Assembly: GCA_016713965.1 (NCBI GenBank)
Contig: JADJOC010000004.1
Location: 8,174 to 72,173, forward strand
DNA length: 64,000 nucleotides
Direction of reading: 5' to 3'
From: Chitinophagaceae bacterium
GTDB lineage: Bacteria; Bacteroidota; Bacteroidia; Chitinophagales; Chitinophagaceae
Shown: positions 46,040-55,458 of the stretch, one piece after another
How the letters are laid out: every line of letters begins with the position of its first letter
How positions within the stretch are numbered: the stretch's first letter is position 1
Program-made: the position numbers and the translations under genes
The notes under the pieces: model-generated
What the model saw: the letters and a program-made list of their open reading frames with translations, nothing else
The model's database searches: none
Told to the model about the DNA's origin: nothing

Positions 46040-46253
46040 TAAATTCTTTTGCTAGTGTTAATTTGTGGGTTCTCGGTCTTACGCTTGCGCTTAACTCAAA
46101 AATATATGAATGTTTTCTATTCTAATAAAAATGGTTTACTAATTTACATTAATATTGATTTTCAAACTTTTATACTCACTTCGCGAAACATATATTACAA
46201 AACATTTTTATTCGTAAAGCCAACTTCAAATTTTTATATTTGATAAAATAACC

Positions 46254-46532
46254 CTGCATGGTTGCAAACAGGGTTAAAAAAGCTTTCCGAAATCTTACCC
46301 AGCTGTTAAGCGTGGTAAGTAAGGAAAGCGGCCTGGTGCGAAGGCAAACCCTGTTAGCATCGATGCAATCCTTTGTTGCATTTTTTAAATACTTATTGCT
46401 TATGATGAAAGAATAAAGCAAGTAGTATTTAACGGCTTAGGGATTGAAACGAATACCCCACAACGAAGCGTTGATATTGTGCAGTTGGCGTGAGGAGTAG
46501 CAGTAAAAAGCCCGACCCGTTGGGTAAGCCCA
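46254..46532. repeat. ~280 bp repeat, copy B
   Basis: Second copy of the sequence at 40401-40681, in the same orientation. It begins with ACCCTG...CAGGGT and ends CCCGACCCGTTGGGTAAGC two bases before the stop of the gene at 46534. It keeps the CTTACC/GGTAAG hairpin and GCATCGATGC. No coding frame fits. The preceding bases 46040-46253 hold the SIR2 leader and no gene. Confidence 0.75.
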
Positions 46533-46533
46533 T

Positions 46534-47907
46534 TTACAGTTTTATTTTTGTGCGTTCATTTTTATTATCGGGCTTTATATCAAAACTTTTTTTATTTTTC
46601 AAATCTTCGTTAAAATCTTTAAACGTAGGTATCATCGGTACAATTTTAGTAACCTGTAATTTATCAAAATTAGTATTAAACGATTCGTTCAAAACTTTCA
46701 TTACTTGTGGAATTTTAGCGGCTTCAACGCTTAATTTTTTATCATCGATTTTAATATTTACAACTTCCCTTCCAAGTTTATTCTCAACATCAATTTTAAA
46801 TTGGCTAGCACATTCAGTAAAAGTATTTACATTATTATCCTTAGTATTTATTTTATCAAATATTTTGCTGCAAGAAAAACCATCTGTCGTATTAATATGC
46901 AACATTTGCTTTTCATTATTGCTTAATTTGTCAGTATTGTAGATGTTAAGACTTACAATACCTTTATTATTATCAACTACGTGCGTTAAAAAATAGTTTC
47001 CTATAGAAAAGAAATTAGCATTTTGTAAAGCGAAGCTTTGGCCTGAAAAATCGTTATCAAAACCGGTTTTAAAAATTGTATTACTATTTATTTTAGTAGC
47101 GTTAGCTTCTAGAATATTTGTAAGTGTAGATAATTGATCATCGTTTGGCCGGCCAAATGTAGAAACGAATAATGTATTATTAGAGGGGTATAGTTCACTA
47201 TATGAGATGGCATCAATGGGATGCTCACAGATAAAAACAGTTTCTATTTTATCAGGAATTTTTGAAGTCCATACACCTTTCAACTTATCAGAATATAAAG
47301 CATTTTTACTTTGCTCGTTTTCGGCTTTAAAGTTAAGCCCGCAAATAGTTTTATTATCATTCCCATAGAAGGGAAAAACGACATATTCTTTGCCTTTATA
47401 ATTATTTAAAAATATTCGGTTTTTAAAAACCTCCTGGTTAATAGTTTCCTGGCTTATGCCACGAATTTTATTTAAATATTCATTAGTAGTATTTAATTTT
47501 TTTAGCCCATATAAATTAACATCAAATTCTTTAATAAGGTTATCGGGAATTTTATTAAAATCATATTGCTTTTGTTCTAAAGGAATATTTAAATATTCAT
47601 GTAAAACTTTATTTACGTTAGCATAAATGCTAAGATTTGCAGAAGAAGGAAACAACGAGCCAATACGGTGCTTAACAAATTCAATAACATTGCCCCTATC
47701 TGTTGTATTGCTACCTTCTGAAGCATTAAAATATCTGGCAGTATGGTTTTGATCAGTATGTTTTAAAACAAGAACATCACCATTGCCACCTTTTAAAACA
47801 GGATTTCTTCGTGTAGATTTGGATTTATCCAAATTATACCCATTATAAATAGCAAATTCCAAAAGGTTAATTTTTTGTTCCAGTTCTATAAAGCTAAGGT
47901 TTGCCAT
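46534..47907 (-). CDS. Toprim/DUF3991-like mobilisation protein
   Basis: A 457-residue protein. An N-terminal zinc-less primase-like domain (GGNGDVLVLKH, RGNVIEFVKHRIG) is followed by a Toprim core with VFICEHPIDAISY (catalytic Glu) and TGFDNDFSGQS (DxD-like). The C-terminus is a low-complexity basic tail. Such proteins accompany relaxases on Bacteroidota plasmids and may prime transferred DNA. It ends three bases before the 47910 gene. Confidence 0.75.
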   Translation of the reverse strand: MANLSFIELEQKINLLEFAIYNGYNLDKSKSTRRNPVLKGGNGDVLVLKHTDQNHTARYFNASEGSNTTDRGNVIEFVKHRIGSLFPSSANLSIYANVNKVLHEYLNIPLEQKQYDFNKIPDNLIKEFDVNLYGLKKLNTTNEYLNKIRGISQETINQEVFKNRIFLNNYKGKEYVVFPFYGNDNKTICGLNFKAENEQSKNALYSDKLKGVWTSKIPDKIETVFICEHPIDAISYSELYPSNNTLFVSTFGRPNDDQLSTLTNILEANATKINSNTIFKTGFDNDFSGQSFALQNANFFSIGNYFLTHVVDNNKGIVSLNIYNTDKLSNNEKQMLHINTTDGFSCSKIFDKINTKDNNVNTFTECASQFKIDVENKLGREVVNIKIDDKKLSVEAAKIPQVMKVLNESFNTNFDKLQVTKIVPMIPTFKDFNEDLKNKKSFDIKPDNKNERTKIKL

Positions 47908-47909
47908 TG

Positions 47910-48668
47910 CTATACTTTAGGGCGATTGGTAGACTTTTGTTTAATATCGGTTTCCTTCTCCCCTGTTTGTTTAGTCTTAGCAGTACCTTGAATATTTTTA
48001 CTTTTTTCATCTGTTATGCCTTTGTTATTTTTATTTACTTGTGCCCTATGCTCCGGTGCAAGGAATCTATCCAACATATTACCTTTTTGAATAAATGCCA
48101 TTTTTTTATTGATAGCATCAGGAACAACATATGCAGAAAACTCTTGTCCTTTACTATCTTTCATTCCTGCTATAAATACAGGTCTTCCCTCTCTTAACAT
48201 AGCCTGTTCCTCTTTAGAAACATTGGCACCTAGTATATTTTCAGGTGCTTTAAATTTTGAGGCTTCCCAACGTAGCATTGTATTGGTGTCTTTATCTATG
48301 GAAACAAAATAAGGCTTCATCTTACCTTCAGGATTCATCATTTCTACCGTTCTACCCATGTGTTTCAATTTATAAAGGTCTTCTTTCTCGTCCTTACTAA
48401 AAGTATGGCCTTTGTATTCGTTAGGAATTGCAGGAGCAGCTTTAACACCATCATACATAAGCATTGCCGTACCATCCGATTTTTTCTGAAGGAAAAATTT
48501 CCCTTGTTCAAAACGAGCCATTGTACCATCGAATGAGTTGGTATAAATTAAAGTAGTTCTATCACCATTTAATAGGCGGTCATAATTTCCGTTCTCTCTT
48601 AATTTTTCAGGTGTAAGCCCAAATTTTTCCAAGGCTTTCCAGGGAACATCTTCATGTTTGAATTGCAT
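47910..48668 (-). CDS. DUF4099/DUF3945-like protein
   Basis: A 252-residue protein. The N-terminal DUF4099-type region is VPWKALEKFGLTPEKLRENG. The central repeats of DUF3945 are around RTVEMMNPEGKMKPYFVSID and GRPVFIAGMKDSKGQEFSAY. The C-terminus is low complexity. These proteins are typical of Bacteroidota mobile elements; function unknown. It is probably co-transcribed with the Toprim gene. Confidence 0.8.
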   Translation of the reverse strand: MQFKHEDVPWKALEKFGLTPEKLRENGNYDRLLNGDRTTLIYTNSFDGTMARFEQGKFFLQKKSDGTAMLMYDGVKAAPAIPNEYKGHTFSKDEKEDLYKLKHMGRTVEMMNPEGKMKPYFVSIDKDTNTMLRWEASKFKAPENILGANVSKEEQAMLREGRPVFIAGMKDSKGQEFSAYVVPDAINKKMAFIQKGNMLDRFLAPEHRAQVNKNNKGITDEKSKNIQGTAKTKQTGEKETDIKQKSTNRPKV

Positions 48669-48743
48669 AAAATAGAATTTAGTATAAAATTTTTTGAATT
48701 ATAAAAATACATAAAAAACTTACATTTTAATAAAAAAATTAAA

Positions 48744-48751
48744 TAAGTTTG
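48744..48751 (+). promoter_or_regulatory. Candidate Bacteroidota -7 element
   Basis: TAAGTTTG matches the TAnnTTTG consensus and lies 17 bases before the M23 peptidase start. No clear -33 element was identified, so this is a weak call. Confidence 0.35.
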
Positions 48752-48768
48752 TAAAATATGCGGAAACT

Positions 48769-49389
48769 ATGAAAAAAATTAATTTACTTGTCAGTATCAT
48801 TTGTATTGCTTTCACGGTGCCGGTTGTTGCCCAGGATACAGTTTCTTATTATCAAACATACATTGATAGAGAGAAAAAATATTTGAATTTGCTTTTAGAT
48901 TGTAAAAGTGAAAGTGCATTTTTTTCAACTGCAGCACAAATAAAAGCGAACAGCTTAGTTTGGAATTATCTGCCTTTTTTCCATCCCCTGGATAGAAGAA
49001 ATATACTTGTTTCATCAGGTTTTGGTTATAGAATGCACCCAATAACTGGAAAATTTAAATTTCATAAAGGAATAGATATACCCGCTGTTTGCGGTACTAT
49101 AGTTCTGGCATCAGGCAGTGGTTATATTATTGATGCAGGCTACGACCCTATTATTGGAAATTTTATTAAAATAGGTCATAGTTTTAAATGGACCTCTTTG
49201 TATGGCCATCTAAGCCAAATTAACGTATCCAAAGGGCAAAAGGTAACTGCTGGGCAGATGATCGGCTTAAGCGGTACTACCGGGCGTTCTACAGGCTGCC
49301 ATTTACACTATGCAATATACTATAATAAACAGGCTGTAGCACCATTGAAATATATTAAGCTATTTAAAGAATGCCTAAGGTATAATTAA
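48769..49389 (+). CDS. M23 family endopeptidase, secreted
   Basis: A 206-residue protein with a signal peptide ending VVAQ. The LytM core has GFGYRMHPITGKFKFHKGID (HxxxD zinc site) and GCHLHYAIYY (HxH). All metal ligands are present. It should cut peptidoglycan peptides and may open the wall for the transfer channel. It lies alone on the + strand between mobilisation genes and converges with the 49386 gene by a four-base overlap. Confidence 0.85.
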   Translation: MKKINLLVSIICIAFTVPVVAQDTVSYYQTYIDREKKYLNLLLDCKSESAFFSTAAQIKANSLVWNYLPFFHPLDRRNILVSSGFGYRMHPITGKFKFHKGIDIPAVCGTIVLASGSGYIIDAGYDPIIGNFIKIGHSFKWTSLYGHLSQINVSKGQKVTAGQMIGLSGTTGRSTGCHLHYAIYYNKQAVAPLKYIKLFKECLRYN

Positions 49390-49712
49390 GATAAGTTTGT
49401 TTGTCGTTGGTTATTAACGTTCAAATAATTCAAAAACTTATTCCATACTCTATATTTAAAATCTATTGCAGCAATCAATCCCATAAAAGTAGTTAACCCA
49501 ATTGCTATAATAATTTTTACGGTTGATAAATCAATAGTTATATAAAGTACATATGATACTTGAAATATATAGACAAATAAAAATAATATTTTATTTATTA
49601 CAGAAATATCTTTAAAACTTCTCTCCTTTAAAGAATTAACTCGTTCCAATTCAGACCATTCATCCGTGCGCTTTTTCCAATCCCTTTTTTCCTTATCTGT
49701 TAGCTCTCGCAT
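49386..49712 (-). CDS. Small membrane protein, paralogue A
   Basis: A 108-residue protein with a charged N-terminus and two transmembrane helices. The end AAIDFKYRVWNKFLNYL resembles GLLEFKYRLVNRFLNLLF in the neighbouring 49722 gene, so the two are likely paralogues. Function unknown. Confidence 0.5.
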   Translation of the reverse strand: MRELTDKEKRDWKKRTDEWSELERVNSLKERSFKDISVINKILFLFVYIFQVSYVLYITIDLSTVKIIIAIGLTTFMGLIAAIDFKYRVWNKFLNYLNVNNQRQTNLS

Positions 49713-49721
49713 AAAAAAAAA

Positions 49722-50216
49722 TTAAAGATTATTTGAAGATTGATTTTTTCTTGAGGGGAAATTTGCAAATACAACATCTAACATAAATAATCCCAGAATA
49801 AAATAAGCTCCATAAGATTGTAGATAAGTTGATGGAGTATCTATAGGAATTGCTCTAGGGCGTACAATTCCGTAAAAAAGACATGTAATTATGCCATATT
49901 TTAAATATAAGGAAATGGGTACTAACTCGAATATATGCTTACCATTTTTTAAAAATAATAAATTTAAAAATCTATTTACTAGTCGATACTTAAATTCAAG
50001 TAAGCCAATAGATGTAAACAATATTAAGACACTAATTCCTTGCAAAATTTCTACAACTGACAATTTAATGTCAAAATATACTATAGAAAACAATATAGAA
50101 ATAAAAGGAATTAATAAACAAGAAAAATACATTAGTGACCACATTTTAAAATGTGTTGGTGAATTTTTAAATGCTTTAAAGTTAAGACTTCTCTTTTCTG
50201 TTGAATACCTTGTCAT
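49722..50216 (-). CDS. Small membrane protein, paralogue B
   Basis: A 164-residue protein with three or four transmembrane segments. The LEFKYRLVNRFLN element is shared with the 49386 gene, which starts nine bases after this one ends. No family recognised. They might be immunity or entry-exclusion proteins, as they sit beside transfer genes; this is inference. Confidence 0.5.
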   Translation of the reverse strand: MTRYSTEKRSLNFKAFKNSPTHFKMWSLMYFSCLLIPFISILFSIVYFDIKLSVVEILQGISVLILFTSIGLLEFKYRLVNRFLNLLFLKNGKHIFELVPISLYLKYGIITCLFYGIVRPRAIPIDTPSTYLQSYGAYFILGLFMLDVVFANFPSRKNQSSNNL

Positions 50217-50279
50217 AAAAAATATTTAAGTTGATTAAATATACAAATAATTATTCTGATATGCTAACCTAGTATGGTT

Positions 50280-50645
50280 TTAAGTATCGTTCATTAATTC
50301 ATCCATTCGATCAAGCTGATTTTTTAACTCATCCATATTGGTATTGCTTGCTTTTATATCAGTATAAAACATTTCATTTAAGTTAATGCCATATTTATGA
50401 TAAAAATACAAGAGCGATAAAAACATAGGTATTGTACCTGAAAGGTTATTATCCAAACGCCAAAGCTGATCTCCGCTTAAACCTGTTTGTTCGGATATAA
50501 ACTTTGTTGGAACGGTAGAATAATCTTTGAAAAACTCCTTCCGTAAATAATGCATGTTATCAAAAAAATGCTGTATAGCTTTTTTGCCTTCTTCAGGTAC
50601 ATCTAATAAATCAAGTTTTTTTTCTAATTTTTTATCCCTTTTCAT
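50280..50645 (-). CDS. Helical HTH-like regulator downstream of the coupling protein
   Basis: A 121-residue helical protein. TKFISEQTGLSGDQLWRLDN reads as a helix-turn-helix. Its start overlaps the end of the coupling-protein gene by 14 bases. Probably a regulator of mobilisation, but no profile support here. Confidence 0.5.
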   Translation of the reverse strand: MKRDKKLEKKLDLLDVPEEGKKAIQHFFDNMHYLRKEFFKDYSTVPTKFISEQTGLSGDQLWRLDNNLSGTIPMFLSLLYFYHKYGINLNEMFYTDIKASNTNMDELKNQLDRMDELMNDT

Positions 50646-52602
50646 TTAATGCTAGGCGTTCAGATTCTTTGGTAATAATAAATTTAATATCTTCTTTTAT
50701 GCGGAGGAAGTTTTTATTTATAACTGACTTCATTTCTTCATCAGATTTGAAATTTTTTATAATTGGAATATCAACAGAACTTTCCTCTTCTTTCTTTAAG
50801 GTAGGCAAATCTACCAAAATTTGACCGTGAAAAACCTTTTGTTTAATATCCTCACCAAAATTATCTGCTACAGACCCTACAAATGTACCTTGGCTTAAAT
50901 TCGATATTTTACTTTGTGGTATCATATAATCCATTTGTGTAGAAATTGAGGTAGTTGTATCCTCCCGGGTCATTGTCATACTTTGCCTTTGCTGTAAAAT
51001 CTTTCCGAAACGCTCCATTAACACTTTTGCACTATCAGATACTACTTGCCCGGAAAAAACATTACCTACTGTATTTCTAATCACAGTTGCTTCCGCTTTT
51101 CCATAATCTCTTTCTAACTGTGAAAAATCTTGAAACCCTAAAATAGTTGAAATTTTATTACTCCTGGCCGTAGCAATTAAAGTATCTAATCCCTTAAAGT
51201 ATATAGTTGGTAACTCGTCAATAACAATTGACATTTTTAATTTTTTCTTCTTATTTACAAGCCTTACAATTCTTGCATTATATAATCCCAATGCTGCTCC
51301 ATAAATTGATTGCCGTTCAGGATTATTGCCGACACACAAAATTTTAGGCTCATCCGGGTTATTCAAATCAAGTGTAAAATCATTACCTGTCATTACCCAA
51401 TAAAGCTGTGGTGAAACTATCCTGGATAAAGGTATTTTAGCTGATGCGATTTGGCCTTCCAACTGCTCTATCGCTTCATTATTAAATGCACTTACAAATG
51501 GAGATACATAGTTTTCTAATTCAGGGTAACTTCCCATAATTGGGAATATTTTTTCGTAAGGTTGATTGAGAAATTCAATAGCATGAGGAAATGTGCAATA
51601 CTTCCCTTTTTCATAAATTTTAAGAAACCATATTATAGCTGTCAATAAGTTTATTGGACTTTCAACAAAAAAGTCTCCCTGCTTTTGAATCCAGCTTTTA
51701 TTTAGATTGAGCATTATAGTATATGCACTTTCGTATGCATCAATTATATCTGTCATTAATTCTGGTAGCAAAGGGTTACAACGGTGGCTCCTTCTTATAT
51801 CATCAAAATTAATTACATAAAATTTTGGCGGTATTGGATATTTATCCATGTTGCGTAAAAGAGCATTATATACAATACGAGAAAGGTCATCAAATTTAAA
51901 ATCATAAACGTACATCGAATATCCTTTTGCAATCTGTTGTTTAATGGCTGCGATAATAATTGCAAATGACTTACCAGAACCAGGAGTACCTAATACCATT
52001 GAAGCCCTAAATGGGTTTACAACATTAATCCATCCTTTTCTTATTTTGCCTTTGTATTGGTATTGTGTAGGCAGGTTAAAAGAAAATTCATTTTCTAATA
52101 AATTTTCTTCTTGTTGAAAGCTCTCGTTTTCTTCGTTAAAAACATCGTTCATTAAATTAGTAGTAAGTAACCGGCTTAAATAATTACCACCTTTAATAAT
52201 GCCAAAGAACCCAATACCGGTAGTCATTAAATATAAAAAAAATCGAAGTGGGAGAGAATATTTTCCGTAAATGAAAATTACAGATATAAAGAAAATTGCT
52301 GCGCCGCCGAGAAAATAAAACAAAGTACGCCCTACTGATTTTTGTAAATTTTTCTTTCCTTTTGTTCCCATGGCTGATAAGCATAGTAATACAAAGCAAA
52401 AACCCAGCGTAATAAATGGTGATTGAAACATTATACTGCCATTAGCCATTTTTAATACTACTTTATCTACAAGCGCTGGCGCCCAACCATTGTTAGCAAA
52501 AAAACCATTGAAATAGTAGTAATAATTGAGAAATAAAATAATAACAGCTAAAAATCTAAAGGCATTAGCGATTTTACTCAAAAACTGTTTGTCTTCTTGC
52601 AT
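50632..52602 (-). CDS. Type IV coupling protein (TraG/VirD4-like, MobC)
   Basis: A 656-residue protein. Two N-terminal membrane helices precede the ATPase with Walker A LGTPGSGKSF near residue 205 and Walker B IVIDELPTIYF. The YFKGLDTLIATARSNKIS and GFQDFSQLERDYG segments are typical of TraG/VirD4. It should link the relaxase-DNA complex to the transfer channel at the inner membrane. It follows the relaxase on the same strand. Confidence 0.9.
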   Translation of the reverse strand: MQEDKQFLSKIANAFRFLAVIILFLNYYYYFNGFFANNGWAPALVDKVVLKMANGSIMFQSPFITLGFCFVLLCLSAMGTKGKKNLQKSVGRTLFYFLGGAAIFFISVIFIYGKYSLPLRFFLYLMTTGIGFFGIIKGGNYLSRLLTTNLMNDVFNEENESFQQEENLLENEFSFNLPTQYQYKGKIRKGWINVVNPFRASMVLGTPGSGKSFAIIIAAIKQQIAKGYSMYVYDFKFDDLSRIVYNALLRNMDKYPIPPKFYVINFDDIRRSHRCNPLLPELMTDIIDAYESAYTIMLNLNKSWIQKQGDFFVESPINLLTAIIWFLKIYEKGKYCTFPHAIEFLNQPYEKIFPIMGSYPELENYVSPFVSAFNNEAIEQLEGQIASAKIPLSRIVSPQLYWVMTGNDFTLDLNNPDEPKILCVGNNPERQSIYGAALGLYNARIVRLVNKKKKLKMSIVIDELPTIYFKGLDTLIATARSNKISTILGFQDFSQLERDYGKAEATVIRNTVGNVFSGQVVSDSAKVLMERFGKILQQRQSMTMTREDTTTSISTQMDYMIPQSKISNLSQGTFVGSVADNFGEDIKQKVFHGQILVDLPTLKKEEESSVDIPIIKNFKSDEEMKSVINKNFLRIKEDIKFIITKESERLALNEKG

Positions 52603-52636
52603 ATTTTTAATTTATTGTAAAATATGCGAATTTATT

Positions 52637-53835
52637 TTAAATTCCTCTTTTTCTGCGTTTTTTTCTTTTCATGTCTTTATCAGTTGATCCTCCCCCACCC
52701 TGAGTATTTGCCCCAGCTCCCAAAATATCTATAATAGAAGAAGCGATATTTTCAACATGCTCTACAGCTGACGGCTCTTTTTCTATTTGGGATTCATAAT
52801 CTACGGAATTTAATGTGCCTTGTTCGATAACATTTTGTGTTTGCTTTGATAATTCGCTTTTCTCATATAAGTGCCCACTTTTGATATCTAAGTATGAATC
52901 AATGTTGTCTTTATTTTTTATTATACTTATTCCTTGGATTTCTGTTCCCTTTTCAAATCCGGCATTATTAGAATTTTTTAAGACAGATTGCAAATTTTTT
53001 TCAAAAAAATCTTTTCGCTTTTGTTTATCCTCTTTATTATTATCAAACTTTTTTCTAACTTTTTTAAATCCAAGTTACCACCTCTATCGATATGACTGGC
53101 CTTGATCGCAAGCCCCTCCCCTACCCCTTTATCATTCGTTACCTGGTATGTCGAACCTAAAATTTTTCCATCAGGATGATTGGCTTCTTTACGTATATCA
53201 ACAGCAATATTATAATTAGCCATATGGCGTTTATATGAATCAAAAGAACTAAATTTTACGAGTGAAAGAATAGTTAATGCTTTAGTTTTTATTTGAGCAT
53301 TATTATCACCTTTTTTATAATCAACTTTCTTAGTGTTTGCATAATCAATAGGATTTTTCTTTGCAGCACCTTCTTTTAAATCATATTTCTTTTCAATACC
53401 TTTTCTTATTTCATTACTTCGGCGGAATAAATTACTATCGGTGATAGTTTTCCCATTTGCTTTTACGTTGCAGGATACAATATGTAAATGCGTACGTTCA
53501 ATATCTGTATGTTTATAAATGATATAAGGCTGACTAGCATATCCCAGCTGCTTCATGTAATCTTTAGCTATATCAGTTAGCTTTTCATCTGAAAGCTTTT
53601 CATCAGGATGCGGATTAAGCGATACGTGTATATACTTTCTTTTTAATTCTTTATTTAAATTGCCAAAAGAATCAAAAGATTTTTGTGTTTGAGTAATGCC
53701 CAGTTTTTCTATGTCTTTGCCGCCAGTAATGATTTTATTATACCCCAAAATAGAAGCCTCGCCCTTCTCTAATTTCTTATTGTTATACTGTAGCATGCCA
53801 CCAACAGCCTTAGCCTGTGTTATTTTAGCAACCAT
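52637..53835 (-). CDS. mobB: Relaxase MobB, split by a homopolymer frameshift
   Basis: The N-terminal relaxase domain (frame ending 52978) has HVSLNPHPDE and HTDIERTHLHIV, the HxDx4HxH metal motif of MobB-type relaxases. The open frame then ends prematurely. A second frame (52637-52993) continues in register if the six-A run at 53049-53054 had seven: LEKKFDNNKEDKQKRKDFF joins the two. The joined protein is about 398 residues, normal for the family. It nicks oriT. Either the run is misread or the gene is decayed. Confidence 0.85.
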
Positions 53836-53928
53836 TTATCATTTATTTTATTCATTAAGCCCATCAATGGAGCTGTAACCGCTGTAAGTGCTTTAAAGTC
53901 TTCACTAATCTGTGAAAGAAATGGATTT

Positions 53929-54240
53929 TCAGGTATTTTTTTTTTCTGCCTGCGCCAGTCGAATTAACTGATTAAAGTTATTTCCTACTCTCTTGTATTG
54001 TTCAATTACTTCCTGGGTTTCCAAACTACATTCACGTAAAATATTTAATTCAGCAGGTGAAAGAATGTTTTCTGAATTAATAGTCTTTTCTAAAATAAAT
54101 TTTAAATAGGTAGTATACATGCTTTCCTTAAATGCTTTTTTAAAATTATCTTTTTCATTTTTACTCATATAAATACGTAAAAGCTGATCTTTTTTTTCAT
54201 TTTCTGGCAGACGTGGTCTGCCTATTTTATTTTTTTCCAT
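53929..54240 (-). CDS. mobA: MobA-like ribbon-helix-helix accessory protein
   Basis: A 103-residue protein from the Met at 54240 (MEKNKIGRPRLPENEKKD). LLRIYMSKNEKDNFKKAFKE is the RHH DNA-binding core. RVGNNFNQLIRLA matches the conserved MobA C-terminal motif. It ends at an A-run near 53936-53945. If the run were one base shorter, the frame would continue with IPENPFLSQISEDFKAL to overlap the relaxase start. It probably positions the relaxase at oriT. Confidence 0.8.
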   Translation of the reverse strand: MEKNKIGRPRLPENEKKDQLLRIYMSKNEKDNFKKAFKESMYTTYLKFILEKTINSENILSPAELNILRECSLETQEVIEQYKRVGNNFNQLIRLAQAEKKNT

Positions 54241-54264
54241 AGTATAAAAATAAATCATTTGCGT

Positions 54265-54307
54265 GGCAAATCAAGAAGTTTTTACGACAGTAAAAACACA
54301 TCTTGCC
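54265..54307. other. oriT: Candidate oriT hairpin upstream of mobA
   Basis: GTTTTTAC-GACA-GTAAAAAC (54278-54297) is a perfect inverted repeat set inside an outer GGCAA/TTGCC pair. It lies just upstream of mobA, between mob and tra operons, the usual place of oriT in Bacteroidota elements. No nic site can be proven. Confidence 0.5.
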
Positions 54308-54310
54308 ATG

Positions 54311-54725
54311 TTACCAAACATACATAAAATATTAATAAGTAAATATATTAATAAATTAATAAAAATTGGAACTAAATATATGAGAAAAACTCTACTTTTT
54401 TTAATTGTAAATATTAATAAATTAATAAAAAACTAAATGATTAAAGTAACAAATACTTAAAATTATATATTAATATATAAATAAAATAATAAAATAGACT
54501 AGTAATAAATTGTTAAATTTATAATATTATAAATTAATATAATTATAAATTAATATAATTATAAAATTTTAAATTTTTTTATAATTATAATTTTAAATAA
54601 CTTTATTACTTAATTAATAAAATATTAAAAATATTTATTAATATAAAATTTAATTAGTAAATAGTTTTATCAATATAAATTTATATTTCTATATTAGTAT
54701 AGAAATATATTATTAAATTAAGAAA
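54311..54725. other. Extreme AT-rich intergenic region between mob and tra operons
   Basis: About 415 bases with almost no G or C. Tandem-like copies of ATAAATTAATATAATT occur near 54530-54560. It contains no gene. It may hold promoters, the entry strand-opening region or a partition site for the adjacent ParA-like gene. Confidence 0.6.
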
Positions 54726-55454
54726 ATGGAAACAACAAAATTTATTGCTATTAGTACCCAAAAGGGTGGGGGGGGTAAATCCACAATTACTGAATTATTG
54801 GCTTCTTTTTTTGCCTATAGCGCTGGAAAGAAAGTAGAAATATTTGATTGTGATTTTCCACAGCATACAATTTCAAAGGATAGAGAAGAAGAACTAAAAG
54901 AATTAGAAACAAATACTGCAAAAAAAGCTTTATTGGAAAAGGCTGGTATTAAACCTTATCCGATACATTCTTATACTTTTCATGTATGCTTAGAAGAAAT
55001 GGAAAAAAGGTTAGATGATAATTGCGATACAGACTATGTGTTTATTGACTTACCTGGTACTATAAAAGATGAAACGCTTTTAAGTATTGTTTCAGGGCTA
55101 GATTATTTATTTATACCCGCTATTGCCTCTACTAAGGAAGTCCGTTCATCACTTGAATATGCTGTTACAGTTCAGCAAAATATATTAGGGAAATTTAACT
55201 TAAAATCTATGCACGTATTTTGGAATAGATTTAATCGTTATTCTGAAAATTCGGTATTTGAAACAGCTATGGCCGTTTGTGAACATCAAAAAATACCTGT
55301 TATGGAAGCTAAATTAGAGGATAGCACGAAATTCAATAAAACTGACTTTATTTCTACCATCCTTCCTTTTCAAAAAAAGTTTTTTAATCAAACTAATGTT
55401 ATTCCATTTATACAGGAATTTGTAACAATTATTAATAAACCACAAGAAAACTAA
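54726..55454 (+). CDS. traA: ParA-family ATPase, conjugation TraA
   Basis: A 242-residue protein. STQKGGGGKST is a deviant Walker A with four glycines near residue 8. Asp in FDCDFPQ and VFIDLPGTI complete the ParA/MinD ATPase. It heads the tra operon, as TraA of CTnDOT-type elements does, and is five bases from traB. It may act in partition or transfer regulation. Confidence 0.85.
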   Translation: METTKFIAISTQKGGGGKSTITELLASFFAYSAGKKVEIFDCDFPQHTISKDREEELKELETNTAKKALLEKAGIKPYPIHSYTFHVCLEEMEKRLDDNCDTDYVFIDLPGTIKDETLLSIVSGLDYLFIPAIASTKEVRSSLEYAVTVQQNILGKFNLKSMHVFWNRFNRYSENSVFETAMAVCEHQKIPVMEAKLEDSTKFNKTDFISTILPFQKKFFNQTNVIPFIQEFVTIINKPQEN

Positions 55455-55458
55455 TTAT

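Noticed and set aside
46438..46452. GGGATTGAAAC resembling the end of a CRISPR repeat
   Set aside because: It occurs once in each copy of the 280 bp repeat, with no spacer-like periodicity and no cas genes.
47901..48197. Plus-strand frame opposite the DUF3945 gene
   Set aside because: A shadow of the real minus-strand genes.
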